From NCBI RefSeq assembly GCF_000723205.1, contig NZ_HG315671.1, positions 1-64,000 of the forward strand: a stretch of DNA of 64,000 bases, in the 5' to 3' direction. Below the pieces are notes generated by a model, which saw only the letters and a program-made list of their open reading frames with translations, was not told the origin of the DNA and searched no databases. Below, in pieces: positions 7,374 to 16,807 of this stretch. Both the position numbers and the translations under genes were made by a program. This stretch comes from Formosa agariphila KMM 3901. GTDB taxonomy: Bacteria; Bacteroidota; Bacteroidia; Flavobacteriales; Flavobacteriaceae. Position 1 is the first letter of the stretch; every line of letters begins with the position of its first letter.

Positions 7374-10300
7374 ATGAAAAAAATTACACTATTTTTTCTA
7401 TTACTGTGTACCATGACAGTAATGGCACAAAACAAAACCTACTTTATCGATGACCCTGAGTCGTTGCGGGATGTATTTTATCAGCCAGGTGATGAAATTA
7501 TCCTAAAAAATGGGGTTTACGATACAGATGAGCGTATGCGATTTCTGGGTTCTGGTACCGCAGAAAATCCTGTTATCTTTAGAGCAGAAACACCTGGAGG
7601 TGTTATTCTTACTGGTGGTGCACGATTAACCATTGGTGGAGAAACAGACGATGATACTGGTGAAAAAATTGCAACAGGAGAATATTTAATTGTAGATGGT
7701 CTTTATTGGAAAGGCGGTTACGGCGCTAACAATTTTATAGAGTTTAGAAATGGTTACGACTTTGCACACCATAGTACCATTCAAAATTGTGCTATCGATG
7801 GACTGGAAATCGAACCAGACGATATAGAAGAAGGAGTTTATGCAAAACACCGTTGGATTGTATTGTATGGAACTTACAACAGTGTTTTAAACTGTTCATT
7901 TATGAATAAGAAAAGTGCAGGTGCTTTAATATTAGCAGAATATTCATATAATGCTGTAGGACCACCTTACGGAGACGACGACGATGATAATGCAAATAAT
8001 ACGCGTTGCGACTTAGTAGGACACACCATTAGTAATAATTACTTTTATAAGTACGAAAAAAAGAATCAGTCTTTTGAAAATGCTGGAGATAGTGAAACCA
8101 TTCGTATTGGAACAAGTGAATACCAAAATGTAAATAGTGGTGCTGTAGTAAGTAATAATTATTTTGTGGAAGCCGATGGTGAGAATGAAATTATTACCAA
8201 TAAAAGTAAAAATAACTTTTATATAAATAACACGTTTAGAAGATCTAGAGGATCTTTAGTTTTGCGTCATGGTTCTAATGCTACTGTAGAAGGAAATTAT
8301 TTTTTAGGTGAAAATGTAGATGGTACTGGAGGTATTAGAATTACAGATAGTGACCATACAATTACTAATAATTACATCCAAGATTGTATTACTGTTTTAG
8401 ATCAAGCCAAGTGGAATAATGGAATCACATTTATAGGTGGTGGAGATGATGCTGCGGTTAATTGCTCATCTACAAAAGTTTCAAACGGATATCAACAAAC
8501 AGAGAATATCACGGTATCTAGAAATACAATTGTAAATACAAATGCACCTTTATTTTACAACACAGATAAAGGGTCTACAGATCCAACAGGAGCAGTATCA
8601 GATAACTTAATTTATTTTACCACAGATAATGCTAATATTTCAGAAGTAATTTCTGGAGATACAGATAATGCTTACGAAAACCTTGGTACAGCTTTAAGCT
8701 ATTTAGGAAACGTTTACACAGGAACAACTTTAGGTGTAACTAACGATGGTTTTACTGAAGGAACAGAAGTTACTGCAACAGAAAATGGTGAAATCTTTAC
8801 GTTTGCAGGTGCAGATGGTAAAGGTGCAGATATGGGGGCTTACCAACCTGCTACAGACAGTATGGTAGGGCACAGTATTGGAGCTTGTTTCTTAAATAAT
8901 GAAGGTAATGGTATCACAGATGGTAACTGTACTATCGAAATCCCGGAATCTATAATTGTGAGTAGTATTCCAACATTTCCTTATGAAGCTAGTAGTGCAG
9001 ATGTTACTGTTACGGCTAATGTAGGATGGACTGCAGTATCTAATAACGATTGGATAACTATCGAACCAGATGCAGCCGATGGCGATGCAACTGTTGTGGT
9101 TTCGGTAACCGAAAACACAGAATTAACAAGCAGAGAAGGGTCTGTAACATTTACACAAGTAGATGGCGGAGATGGTATTGTAAGAGAATTAGTTGTAACT
9201 CAAGATGGTGGACCTAGAACCGATTTAATAGAAGGGGTTTCTATTGCCTTTGTTTCTAAAGAAAATAGTTCTAAGAATGAAGTTGCGACAAATATGTTGG
9301 ATAAAGATTTAAGTACTGTTTGGACAGCAGACGATGGAGATATTGTTGCTGGAGATTATAAAGGCGATGGAGAATATGTTATTCTTGATTTAGGAGGTAC
9401 TTATAATTTAGACTTTATGCAGTTTAACACTACCGATAAAAGTGAAGCATTCGGGTATCAAGTGTTAGTATCTACAACTGGTATAGATGATGCAGATTTT
9501 TCAATGATTTTACCTACTGAAGACGATTTATTATTTACCGCAACAAACTCTACCGCGTATAACGAGTACGATGTTAATGCTAAAGCTAAATATGTTAAGG
9601 TTATAGGTTTCGGAAGATTTAAAGAAGTAGATGATTCAGATAGAGCTACTGCAGATTATAGTCGATCTAGTGCGTGGACTGCAATTGGAGAAATTGAATT
9701 TTTCGGAGACAAAGCGCGTGAGAATTTAATTAACACAGGTGGGGCAGATGATCCTGTATCTGTAAATTCTTTTTCTAGTGATAATAGTTCTAAAGACGAA
9801 GTTGCTACAAACACTTTAGATAAAAATTTAAACACGGTATGGGCCGCGCAAGATGGTAGTGTTTTAATAGACGATTATAAAGGTGATGGGGAGTATATTA
9901 TATACGATTTAGGAAGTCCTTATACATTAGACTTTATTCAATTAAATACTACAGATAAAGACGATGCCTTCGGAATCCAAATTTGGGTATCTACAACAGG
10001 TACAGATGATGCAGACTTTTCTAAAATCGTTCCAAGTGCTGGAGACTTAGAGTTTACAGCAACAGGTACAACAGATTTTAATCAGTATATAGTTGATGCC
10101 GATGCACGTTATGTAAAATTAATAGGATATGGAAGATTTAATGCCGATGGAGATAAGAGAGAAAGCGCTTGGTCTGCTATAGGAGAGATTGAGTTTTACG
10201 GAGAGTCAACAACCTTGTCGACAACAGATATAACTAAAAACAGTCTGAAATTGTATCCAAACCCAGTTACAAACGGAGTTCTGTATTTAAGTAAACAATC

Positions 10301-10481
10301 TGGTAATTTTGATACCTTAAGAATTTACGATGTTTCTGGTAAAACTATTTTATCGAAAGCATTAAACGGATCAATGGCTAAAGAAGAGCTTAACGTGTCT
10401 TCATTATCCCCAGGTTTATATTTTGTTGAAATTTCAAATGCTAGCAGCAGAGTTGTTAATAAAATAGTGGTTTCTAAATAA
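7374..10481 (+). CDS. Secreted PL6 polysaccharide lyase (alginate lyase/chondroitinase B family) with T9SS tail
   Basis: Beta-elimination of uronic-acid polysaccharides outside the cell; alginate is the likeliest substrate in a marine flavobacterium. Order: signal peptide 1-19 (ends VMAQ); PL6 beta-helix about 20-500; BACON domain about 525-615; two F5/8 type C (discoidin-like) carbohydrate-binding domains at about 620-785 and 795-945, clearly copies of each other; and a type IX secretion sorting domain at about 945-1035 (KLYPNPV, then LSPGLYFVEIS). The catalytic pair is visible as Lys277 in TNKSKNN and Arg298 in LVLRHG, 21 residues apart as in chondroitinase B (Lys250/Arg271). No SusC/SusD pair is nearby, so this is not a classic utilisation locus. 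Substrate is inferred from family only. Confidence 0.92.
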   Translation: MKKITLFFLLLCTMTVMAQNKTYFIDDPESLRDVFYQPGDEIILKNGVYDTDERMRFLGSGTAENPVIFRAETPGGVILTGGARLTIGGETDDDTGEKIATGEYLIVDGLYWKGGYGANNFIEFRNGYDFAHHSTIQNCAIDGLEIEPDDIEEGVYAKHRWIVLYGTYNSVLNCSFMNKKSAGALILAEYSYNAVGPPYGDDDDDNANNTRCDLVGHTISNNYFYKYEKKNQSFENAGDSETIRIGTSEYQNVNSGAVVSNNYFVEADGENEIITNKSKNNFYINNTFRRSRGSLVLRHGSNATVEGNYFLGENVDGTGGIRITDSDHTITNNYIQDCITVLDQAKWNNGITFIGGGDDAAVNCSSTKVSNGYQQTENITVSRNTIVNTNAPLFYNTDKGSTDPTGAVSDNLIYFTTDNANISEVISGDTDNAYENLGTALSYLGNVYTGTTLGVTNDGFTEGTEVTATENGEIFTFAGADGKGADMGAYQPATDSMVGHSIGACFLNNEGNGITDGNCTIEIPESIIVSSIPTFPYEASSADVTVTANVGWTAVSNNDWITIEPDAADGDATVVVSVTENTELTSREGSVTFTQVDGGDGIVRELVVTQDGGPRTDLIEGVSIAFVSKENSSKNEVATNMLDKDLSTVWTADDGDIVAGDYKGDGEYVILDLGGTYNLDFMQFNTTDKSEAFGYQVLVSTTGIDDADFSMILPTEDDLLFTATNSTAYNEYDVNAKAKYVKVIGFGRFKEVDDSDRATADYSRSSAWTAIGEIEFFGDKARENLINTGGADDPVSVNSFSSDNSSKDEVATNTLDKNLNTVWAAQDGSVLIDDYKGDGEYIIYDLGSPYTLDFIQLNTTDKDDAFGIQIWVSTTGTDDADFSKIVPSAGDLEFTATGTTDFNQYIVDADARYVKLIGYGRFNADGDKRESAWSAIGEIEFYGESTTLSTTDITKNSLKLYPNPVTNGVLYLSKQSGNFDTLRIYDVSGKTILSKALNGSMAKEELNVSSLSPGLYFVEISNASSRVVNKIVVSK

Positions 10482-10508
10482 CCGGTATTTTAAACACTAA
10501 TAATTTTT

Positions 10509-10547
10509 AACCCTCAGAGAATACCATTCTCTGAGGGTTATTTTTTT
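10509..10547 (+). terminator. Terminator of the PL6 lyase gene
   Basis: A perfect 14-base stem, AACCCTCAGAGAAT with its complement, closes an ACC loop and is followed by a T-rich tail. It starts 28 bases after the lyase stop codon. Confidence 0.93.
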
Positions 10548-10647
10548 GACCTTACAAAAATACCACAGTTTAAAAACCTTCTAAATAATATACTGCGTAT
10601 AAGTTATTATCTTTAAGTACGACCTAATAGTAGTTAACAATCAATTT

Positions 10648-11952
10648 ATGGAACACATTGCCATTATAGGAAACGGAATTTCGGGTGTGACGCTTGCGAG
10701 ACATATCAGAAAAAATTCGGATAAAAGGATAACTATAATCTCTTCAGAAACAGAACATTTTTTTTCACGCACAGCGCTCATGTATATTTACATGGGACAT
10801 ATGAAGTTTGAAAATACAAAGCCCTACGAAGATTGGTTTTGGGATAAGAACAGAATCGAGCTCAAGAAAGGCTTCGTAAAACAGGTCGATACCACTTCAA
10901 AAACACTTCATTTTGCAGAAGGCGATACGCTTAAATACGATAAACTCGTCATTGCAACAGGAAGTAAACCTAATAAGTTTGGATGGCCAGGGCAGGACCT
11001 TAAAGGTGTTATGGGCATGTATCATAAACAAGATTTAGAAAGCTTAGAAACCTATGCGCCTAATAAGGAAACATGTAATAGAGCCGTTATTGTTGGAGGC
11101 GGATTAATTGGTATTGAAATGGCAGAAATGCTAAATTCCAGAAATATTCCGGTTACATTTTTAGTGCGTGAAAATAGTTTTTGGAATGGTGTGTTACCTA
11201 AAGGCGAAAGTGAAATGATTAACCGTCATATAAAAAGCCATCATATAGACCTTAGGTTGTCTACAAACTTAAAGGAAATTGTTTCAGACGAAAACGGCAA
11301 AGTAAAATCTGTAATTATTGAAGAAACAGGAGAGGAAATTCCGTGTAATGTAGTGGGCCTTACAGCTGGAGTTGCTCCAAATATCGACTTTCTAAAAGAC
11401 TCTGGTGTAGCAATAGGTCGTGGTGTAAAAGTGAATCGGTTTTTAGAAACTAACGTAGCAGATGTTTATGCTATTGGCGATTGTGCCGAGCAACACGAAG
11501 CTATCGGGAACAGACGTCCAATAGAAGCTGTTTGGTATACTGGTCGTATGATGGGAGAAGTATTAGCGCAAACTATTTGTGGCAATAAAATGGAATACAA
11601 ACCAGGACATTGGTTTAATTCGGCGAAATTTTTAGATATCGAATATCAAACCTATGGATGGGTGTTTAGTGAAAGGAGTAAATCTGAACACGAAGCAAAT
11701 TTTCATTGGAAGCATGTAGACGATACCAAATGTATTACTGTAGCCTACCATAAAAACACGAACCTATTTTTAGGGATTAATACTTTTGGAATACGTATGC
11801 GTCATGAAGTATTCGACCGTTGGCTTACCGAAGCACGCGATGTAGACTATGTCATGCATCATTTGGCCGAAGCTAATTTTGATCCTGAATTCTACAAAAC
11901 TTTTGAAACCGATATTTTAAAAGCCTACACTAACCAATTACAAACGGTATAA
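10648..11952 (+). CDS. FAD/NAD(P)-dependent pyridine nucleotide-disulphide-type oxidoreductase
   Basis: Cytosolic flavoprotein. The N-terminal FAD-binding Rossmann motif is IIGNGISGVTLARHIRK (residues 5-21), the second nucleotide fold is VIVGGGLIGIEMAEML (about 148-163), and the FAD-binding YAIGDCAE motif lies near 273. It resembles nitrite reductase NirB-type and ferredoxin/rubredoxin reductase flavoproteins in its NAD-dependent part, but extends to 434 residues with an extra C-terminal region (residues about 310-434). Its stop is one base before the start of the polyferredoxin-like membrane gene, so the two are translated together and probably pass electrons to each other. The physiological electron donor and acceptor are unknown. 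Confidence 0.85.
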   Translation: MEHIAIIGNGISGVTLARHIRKNSDKRITIISSETEHFFSRTALMYIYMGHMKFENTKPYEDWFWDKNRIELKKGFVKQVDTTSKTLHFAEGDTLKYDKLVIATGSKPNKFGWPGQDLKGVMGMYHKQDLESLETYAPNKETCNRAVIVGGGLIGIEMAEMLNSRNIPVTFLVRENSFWNGVLPKGESEMINRHIKSHHIDLRLSTNLKEIVSDENGKVKSVIIEETGEEIPCNVVGLTAGVAPNIDFLKDSGVAIGRGVKVNRFLETNVADVYAIGDCAEQHEAIGNRRPIEAVWYTGRMMGEVLAQTICGNKMEYKPGHWFNSAKFLDIEYQTYGWVFSERSKSEHEANFHWKHVDDTKCITVAYHKNTNLFLGINTFGIRMRHEVFDRWLTEARDVDYVMHHLAEANFDPEFYKTFETDILKAYTNQLQTV

Positions 11953-11953
11953 A

Positions 11954-13549
11954 ATGAGTAATAAAATTAACACAAGTATGTCATTGGCTAATCCCGATGC
12001 TTTAAATATAACGAACAAGCAAAAAATAGGACTCGCCATTGGTGTTATTGGTTTATTTATAATGGTCTTAGCACTTCTTAATACCGACTTTCCAAATAAA
12101 GCTTTGTTTCTTACACTTTCATTAGTCGCTATATTTGGAGGGGTAATAATGTATTCTAGAGAAGCTTATCTTAATAAGTTAGAAGGGATAAAAAACGATG
12201 GTGTTTGGTTTAAATCTATTTCGTCTCGTGGTATTTTAGGATGGATACTTGGTGTGGTTTTAACAACGTTTTACATTGTTTTATATTTCTTTCCGAAGTA
12301 TTTAGGATTAGGAACAGACGGCGAAGCAAACACAGGTTTAATAGCGCTTTTCGATCCTTTAAGTCATTTGTTAAGCGGAAGAGATGCTAGCCAATGGTTT
12401 GTTTATGGAGTGCTTTATACAGTCGCTATATTAGCGTTTGGATATAAGTTCTTATTAAAATACAGACATAACCGTTATCAGCAATTACGTACAGGGTCGG
12501 TTATGTTTTTTCAATTGGGTTTTGCCTTTTTGATACCAGAATTTATGTATGTTATGAATAACGATTTACCATATTACGATCTTAAAAGTATATGGCCACT
12601 TAACTACTATATTTTTGACGAATGGTCTGTAAACGGATTTCTTTCAGCAGGAAATATAGGGGTAGCATTATTAATATTTGGGCTATTATCCATCTTTGTA
12701 ATTACGCCTATTTTAACCTACAAATACGGTAAACGTTGGTATTGTTCTTGGGTTTGTGGTTGTGGAGGTTTAGCCGAAACTGCTGGTGATTCGTTCAGAC
12801 AATTATCATCCAAAAAAATGTATGCTTGGAAGATTGAGCGTTGGTTAATTCATACGGTTTTAGTCTTTTCTGTGGTAATGACGGTAGCCATGGTGTATTC
12901 ATATTTAGGCTACGATAAAAATGATTTCTGGTTAACAAGAGATGTGTTTATCTCGTTAGTCATTGGGTTATTAACAGTGGTATTTGTTGGTGTTATGTAC
13001 TTTAAAAGACATGAATTTGGTAAAGATGCCAAAATGGGAGCTATTGGTTACGCCGTAGTTATCGCGTTATTATTAATCATGCACTTTACGGGAACAACAG
13101 AACACTTGTTTTTTATAAAAGCAGGTAGTTTACGAGCAGCTTATGGTTTATACATTGGTTCTATTTTCTCTGGAGTTATTGGGACAGGATTTTATCCTAT
13201 TTTAGGAAACCGTTCTTGGTGTCGTTTTGGTTGTCCGATGGCTGCTATTTTAGGATTTCAACAGCGTTTATTTTCTAAGTTTAGAATTACAACCAATGGT
13301 GGACAATGTATTTCTTGTGGAAACTGTTCTACATATTGCGAAATGGGTATAGACGTGAGAGCCTATGCGCAAAAAGGAGAAAATATTGTAAGATCTAGTT
13401 GTGTGGGTTGTGGTATATGTTCTGCAGTTTGTCCAAGAGGTGTTTTAAAATTAGAAAACGATTCAATGGAAGGTCGTATCAATCCGAATGAAATCTTATT
13501 AGGAAATGATGTAGACTTAATGGATTTATTAAATAATAAGAAAAACTAG
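11954..13549 (+). CDS. NosR/NapH-like 4Fe-4S polyferredoxin membrane protein
   Basis: Integral membrane iron-sulphur protein. About ten hydrophobic segments are seen. Cysteine motifs of the NapH/NosR/CcoG type are present: WYCSWVCGCGGLAET (near residue 260) and SWCRFGCPMA (near 425), followed by two C-terminal 4Fe-4S ferredoxin clusters, CISCGNCSTYCEMG and CVGCGICSAVCPRG (about 450-500). It is coupled one base behind a flavoprotein gene, suggesting a membrane electron-transfer pair that moves electrons from NAD(P)H through FAD to Fe-S clusters. The N-terminal FMN-binding domain of NosR is absent. The final acceptor is unknown; denitrification genes are not in view. Confidence 0.85.
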   Translation: MSNKINTSMSLANPDALNITNKQKIGLAIGVIGLFIMVLALLNTDFPNKALFLTLSLVAIFGGVIMYSREAYLNKLEGIKNDGVWFKSISSRGILGWILGVVLTTFYIVLYFFPKYLGLGTDGEANTGLIALFDPLSHLLSGRDASQWFVYGVLYTVAILAFGYKFLLKYRHNRYQQLRTGSVMFFQLGFAFLIPEFMYVMNNDLPYYDLKSIWPLNYYIFDEWSVNGFLSAGNIGVALLIFGLLSIFVITPILTYKYGKRWYCSWVCGCGGLAETAGDSFRQLSSKKMYAWKIERWLIHTVLVFSVVMTVAMVYSYLGYDKNDFWLTRDVFISLVIGLLTVVFVGVMYFKRHEFGKDAKMGAIGYAVVIALLLIMHFTGTTEHLFFIKAGSLRAAYGLYIGSIFSGVIGTGFYPILGNRSWCRFGCPMAAILGFQQRLFSKFRITTNGGQCISCGNCSTYCEMGIDVRAYAQKGENIVRSSCVGCGICSAVCPRGVLKLENDSMEGRINPNEILLGNDVDLMDLLNNKKN

Positions 13550-13567
13550 TACTATAAATAATTATAA

Positions 13568-13626
13568 TTATCAGTGTTTTTTTAGTGAACAAGTACATGT
13601 CACATACAGAAAAAAAACACTGGTAA
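13568..13626. terminator. Bidirectional terminator between convergent genes
   Basis: Arms at 13568-13583 (TTATCAGTGTTTTTTT) and 13610-13626 are complementary with one C/A difference that is tolerated as G-U in one strand. A and T runs at the stem base can serve both the Fe-S gene and the converging Gcr-like gene. Confidence 0.75.
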
Positions 13627-13634
13627 TTTATATG

Positions 13635-15329
13635 TTAATCTTCTTTATCTTTCTTTGTTAAAGGTTCCTTTTCTATTTTAATAAAGTAGTGAAACGGATT
13701 ACTTAAAAAGTCTTTAAATATATTGAAGATTATTTTAGGAAGCAGACTGAAGTTAACACCTCTAGATCGTAAAGCGAGATACAAGGTTATAGAAAAACTA
13801 ACGATAAAATTTACCAAACCAATTAGTAAAGCTCCAATAACGGCCAGTAGAATGGTATTCCGACTAAAATCGTAATTCATAATAGAATATCCCAAGTTAG
13901 CCGAACTAAAAGCGACGTGTCTAATATCTATTTTAAAAGGTAAAATATAACTTAATAAAAATGTCGAGCCAAGAAAAAATCCAAGGCTGATGTTCCCGAA
14001 CATGGTTCCCCATTTTTTATCTATAAATGTTGCTAATTTGTCATTTCTTAATAAAAAACGGTTGTTTCGAATACGATGAGATATTTTTGAAGCAATCACT
14101 TTATTATCTACAAATCCTGAAATTAAACCAGAAAGAGCTAGGAAGAACCCCGCAATAGCGGCAAAGAAAACCAGTTGTGGTGTTGGTACAATATTATAAA
14201 TTAGATATTCTGGTTTAACGACTTCTGCCATATCTGTTGTACTGAATAATTGTATTAAAAACATAAAAATACAGGCCGATAATATGGCCATAAGAAAGTT
14301 CCCCATAACCGATATAAACTGGCTCCTAAACACTTTTCTTACAATTATGGTAATACTTTTTATTGAATCGTATTTAAGCGTACCTTCTCTATCTATGTTT
14401 TTGGCGAGAGTAGTTGCCGTCATTGCGGGTTGTTTTGTGGCTATAATACCGCCCAATTGATTTACAATTATAAAACACAATGCATAATTTATACTAAAGA
14501 GTAAAGCATTGGTAATGTCTGAAAATCCGTAAGTATAAATAATGGGTTTAAAGAGTGCAAAAATTGCAATTATACCTCCTCCAAATAAAGAGCGGTAAAA
14601 GAATTTCCAATATTCTTTAGTTGTTTCAGCAATGTATTTTTCTCCTTTGTTAGAGGTGTGTTCAACAATTTCTATAGCAACTAAATCGGCGTGCCTGCTT
14701 AGGTAACGCCTAATACTATCTTTATGTTTAGCGTATTCAATGTATTCAGAAAATATATTTTCCCAATGCATTTTTGAAGAAATATTCAATTTCAACTGTA
14801 TTAATTCTTCAATCCGCTTTGTGTACTCTAAAATTCTTCGTGTTGTCAATGTAAGATGAAAGTTTGCTCCAATCTTACTTTTGTTTTTTCTTAAATCGAT
14901 TACTAGCAGTTGTATGGCTTTAAGAGAATTAAAAAGCTGTGAAATTTCTTCTTCATCAAACTCAGATAATTTATTTACTTTATTAAGTAAAATTTCAAAT
15001 GGTTTAGAATTTAATTCAATGAAATTATATTTTGCTTTAATGTTACTATCTAAGCCAAAAGCAATCACTTTAGTACATAGTGCTTTAATACTTAAATCTA
15101 ATTGTCTAGAAATATCACTATCGGATATGGTACTAAAATCCATTTGCGATATTAAGTCTGGAATCGATTCATCGGTTTTAAGCAAAAGGTATTCTACAGT
15201 GTCTGTGTCTGGAATACTTGGCAGTATTTTTCTATATATGCGTTTCAATATCCCTGAACTAAATCCATATTCTTCCATAAGGGAATACTTATTGAAAAAT
15301 GAATAGAAATTTAAATGTTCTGGTTGCAT
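13635..15329 (-). CDS. Gcr/'site-specific recombinase' family membrane protein (COG4389-like)
   Basis: A 564-residue protein with a soluble, helical N-terminal half (to about 240) and a C-terminal half with six or seven hydrophobic segments. The stretch LGGIIATKQPAMTATTLA (about 295-312) is characteristic of the family called gonococcal cryptic recombinase or SpecificRecomb. The recombinase name is historical: there is no Ser or Tyr recombinase catalytic motif here and the protein is plainly membrane-embedded. It is somewhat shorter than proteobacterial members (about 650-690). Real function is unknown. It stands alone between convergent and divergent neighbours. Confidence 0.75.
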   Translation of the reverse strand: MQPEHLNFYSFFNKYSLMEEYGFSSGILKRIYRKILPSIPDTDTVEYLLLKTDESIPDLISQMDFSTISDSDISRQLDLSIKALCTKVIAFGLDSNIKAKYNFIELNSKPFEILLNKVNKLSEFDEEEISQLFNSLKAIQLLVIDLRKNKSKIGANFHLTLTTRRILEYTKRIEELIQLKLNISSKMHWENIFSEYIEYAKHKDSIRRYLSRHADLVAIEIVEHTSNKGEKYIAETTKEYWKFFYRSLFGGGIIAIFALFKPIIYTYGFSDITNALLFSINYALCFIIVNQLGGIIATKQPAMTATTLAKNIDREGTLKYDSIKSITIIVRKVFRSQFISVMGNFLMAILSACIFMFLIQLFSTTDMAEVVKPEYLIYNIVPTPQLVFFAAIAGFFLALSGLISGFVDNKVIASKISHRIRNNRFLLRNDKLATFIDKKWGTMFGNISLGFFLGSTFLLSYILPFKIDIRHVAFSSANLGYSIMNYDFSRNTILLAVIGALLIGLVNFIVSFSITLYLALRSRGVNFSLLPKIIFNIFKDFLSNPFHYFIKIEKEPLTKKDKED

Positions 15330-15549
15330 ATATGAGTTCTAGTTTGAATTAATTATCTAATTTAAATAATTGGCGGATTGTTAAACACACCAAACACTAA
15401 TTTTATTACCTGATATAAATTAAATAATTTTAGTTCTTTTAAAGGCACTAGTTTTAGAGTTAATACATATATAAAATTAAGAAAATCGTTTAATTTTAAA
15501 GTGCTTAGATTTCAAGTTAATCATTTTATTATCTTTATTTATATGTTAT

Positions 15550-16440
15550 ATGAAATTAAAAAAAATGCAGTCAAGTATGGAAATTAAAGAAGGTGATAAG
15601 CATGCTTGGTTAAGGGTGTTGTTATTAATTATACCCTATTTTATAATTGTAGGATTATTTCAACTTATAGGTGGATTTATTTCTGGTGCGAACTTAATGA
15701 ATGAAGAATTTAATTCGAATTCAATACAAGATTTAAGCATTGCATTTTTTGGGTTATTAGGGACTTTTTTCGTGATATGGATTTTTATGAAAAATATAGA
15801 TCACGAACCTTTTATAAATCTTGGTTTTCAGACTAAAAACAGATTAAAAGATTTTGTGTTAGGTATAATTATCGGGCTAATAATTATGGTAATTGGGTAT
15901 ACAATTTTAGTGTATTCTGGAGAAATCCGCTTTGTAAATTTAAATTTCGATATCGAAGAATTAATTATTTCTATTCTTCTTTTTATAATAGTTTCTGTAA
16001 CAGAAGAGATGTTTTTAAGAGGTTATGTCTTGAGAAATTTTATGTTATCATTTAATAAATATGTGGCCTTGTTTTTATCTTCTGTTTTGTTTGCGGCAAT
16101 GCATGGATTTAATCCTAATATTGATTTTTTTGCGTTGTTAAACTTGTTCTTAGCTGGCATTTTATTAGGAATGTCTTATATCTACACCAAGAATTTATGG
16201 TTTCCTATTGGTTTACATTTTAGTTGGAATTTATTTCAAACGCTTTTAGGTTTTAATGTAAGTGGTCTAGATTCATATTCTATTGTCGAATTTAAAATAA
16301 CGGCCCCTAATTTAATTAACGGAGGAATGTTTGGTTTCGAAGGGTCATATTTATCAATAGTTGCTCAACTTATAACAATAACTTGTATCGTGTTTTATTA
16401 TAATAAAAAGCAGCAGAATAGAGCGACTCCACTTATTTAA
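15550..16440 (+). CDS. CPBP-family intramembrane metalloprotease (CAAX/Abi)
   Basis: Multi-pass inner-membrane protease of the Rce1/Abi family. All four conserved motifs are visible: the paired Glu residues Glu152-Glu153 with Arg157 in TEEMFLRG, His185 in AAMHGFNPN, and His223/Asn226 in GLHFSWN. About seven or eight hydrophobic segments. Substrate unknown; bacterial relatives act in bacteriocin maturation, self-immunity or envelope stress. The TPR kinase follows 73 bases downstream on the same strand but has its own likely promoter region, so an operon is unproved. Confidence 0.88.
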   Translation: MKLKKMQSSMEIKEGDKHAWLRVLLLIIPYFIIVGLFQLIGGFISGANLMNEEFNSNSIQDLSIAFFGLLGTFFVIWIFMKNIDHEPFINLGFQTKNRLKDFVLGIIIGLIIMVIGYTILVYSGEIRFVNLNFDIEELIISILLFIIVSVTEEMFLRGYVLRNFMLSFNKYVALFLSSVLFAAMHGFNPNIDFFALLNLFLAGILLGMSYIYTKNLWFPIGLHFSWNLFQTLLGFNVSGLDSYSIVEFKITAPNLINGGMFGFEGSYLSIVAQLITITCIVFYYNKKQQNRATPLI

Positions 16441-16513
16441 GTACGTAATTTAGAACTAATATTTACTATCTTTTTATTAGTGAAGTACTAAATGATCTTC
16501 TTAAATTTATAAT

Positions 16514-16807
16514 ATGAATTTATTAAAAAACGCAAACTCAATATTCTGGGTTTGTACCATAATATTATTGTCCCAATTTAATCTTGCTTATAGTCAGAAT
16601 AAAAAGATTATAGATAGTTTGTCTTATTATATTGAGACAGCATCCAATCCTCAAAATATAACTAATTTAAGTCGTGCTTATTTATATTTTGAGACACTTA
16701 AAAACGAAAGTTATAAAATACAAGACACCAGTAATGTGTTGTTAAGTTTGCAAAATTTATCTAAGATACAATATAGTTTAGGCGATTATTTTGGAAGTGA
16801 AAATTAG
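16514..16807 (+). CDS. N-terminal fragment of TPR sensor kinase (ends at in-frame amber)
   Basis: The first 97 residues of a TPR-type histidine kinase. A signal peptide (IFWVCTIILLSQFNLAYSQ) is followed by an alpha-helical TPR-like region. It ends at TAG 16805-16807, and the sequence continues in the same frame without a break into the kinase part. Reading through would give one protein of about 555 residues with the standard flavobacterial order: signal, TPRs, membrane helix, kinase. As it stands this piece alone has no catalytic domain. Either a nonsense mutation has broken the gene or there is a base error. Confidence 0.6.
   Translation: MNLLKNANSIFWVCTIILLSQFNLAYSQNKKIIDSLSYYIETASNPQNITNLSRAYLYFETLKNESYKIQDTSNVLLSLQNLSKIQYSLGDYFGSEN

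Noticed and set aside
14881-15306. 141-residue plus-strand frame inside the Gcr-like gene
   Set aside because: Antisense of a well-formed gene with no recognisable motif.
13635-15329. Real recombinase or mobile-element gene
   Set aside because: Despite the family's name it has many membrane helices and no Ser or Tyr recombinase catalytic residues; no flanking repeats.
16805-16807. TAG read as pyrrolysine or by programmed recoding
   Set aside because: No supporting structure or pyl genes in view; a nonsense mutation or base error is simpler.
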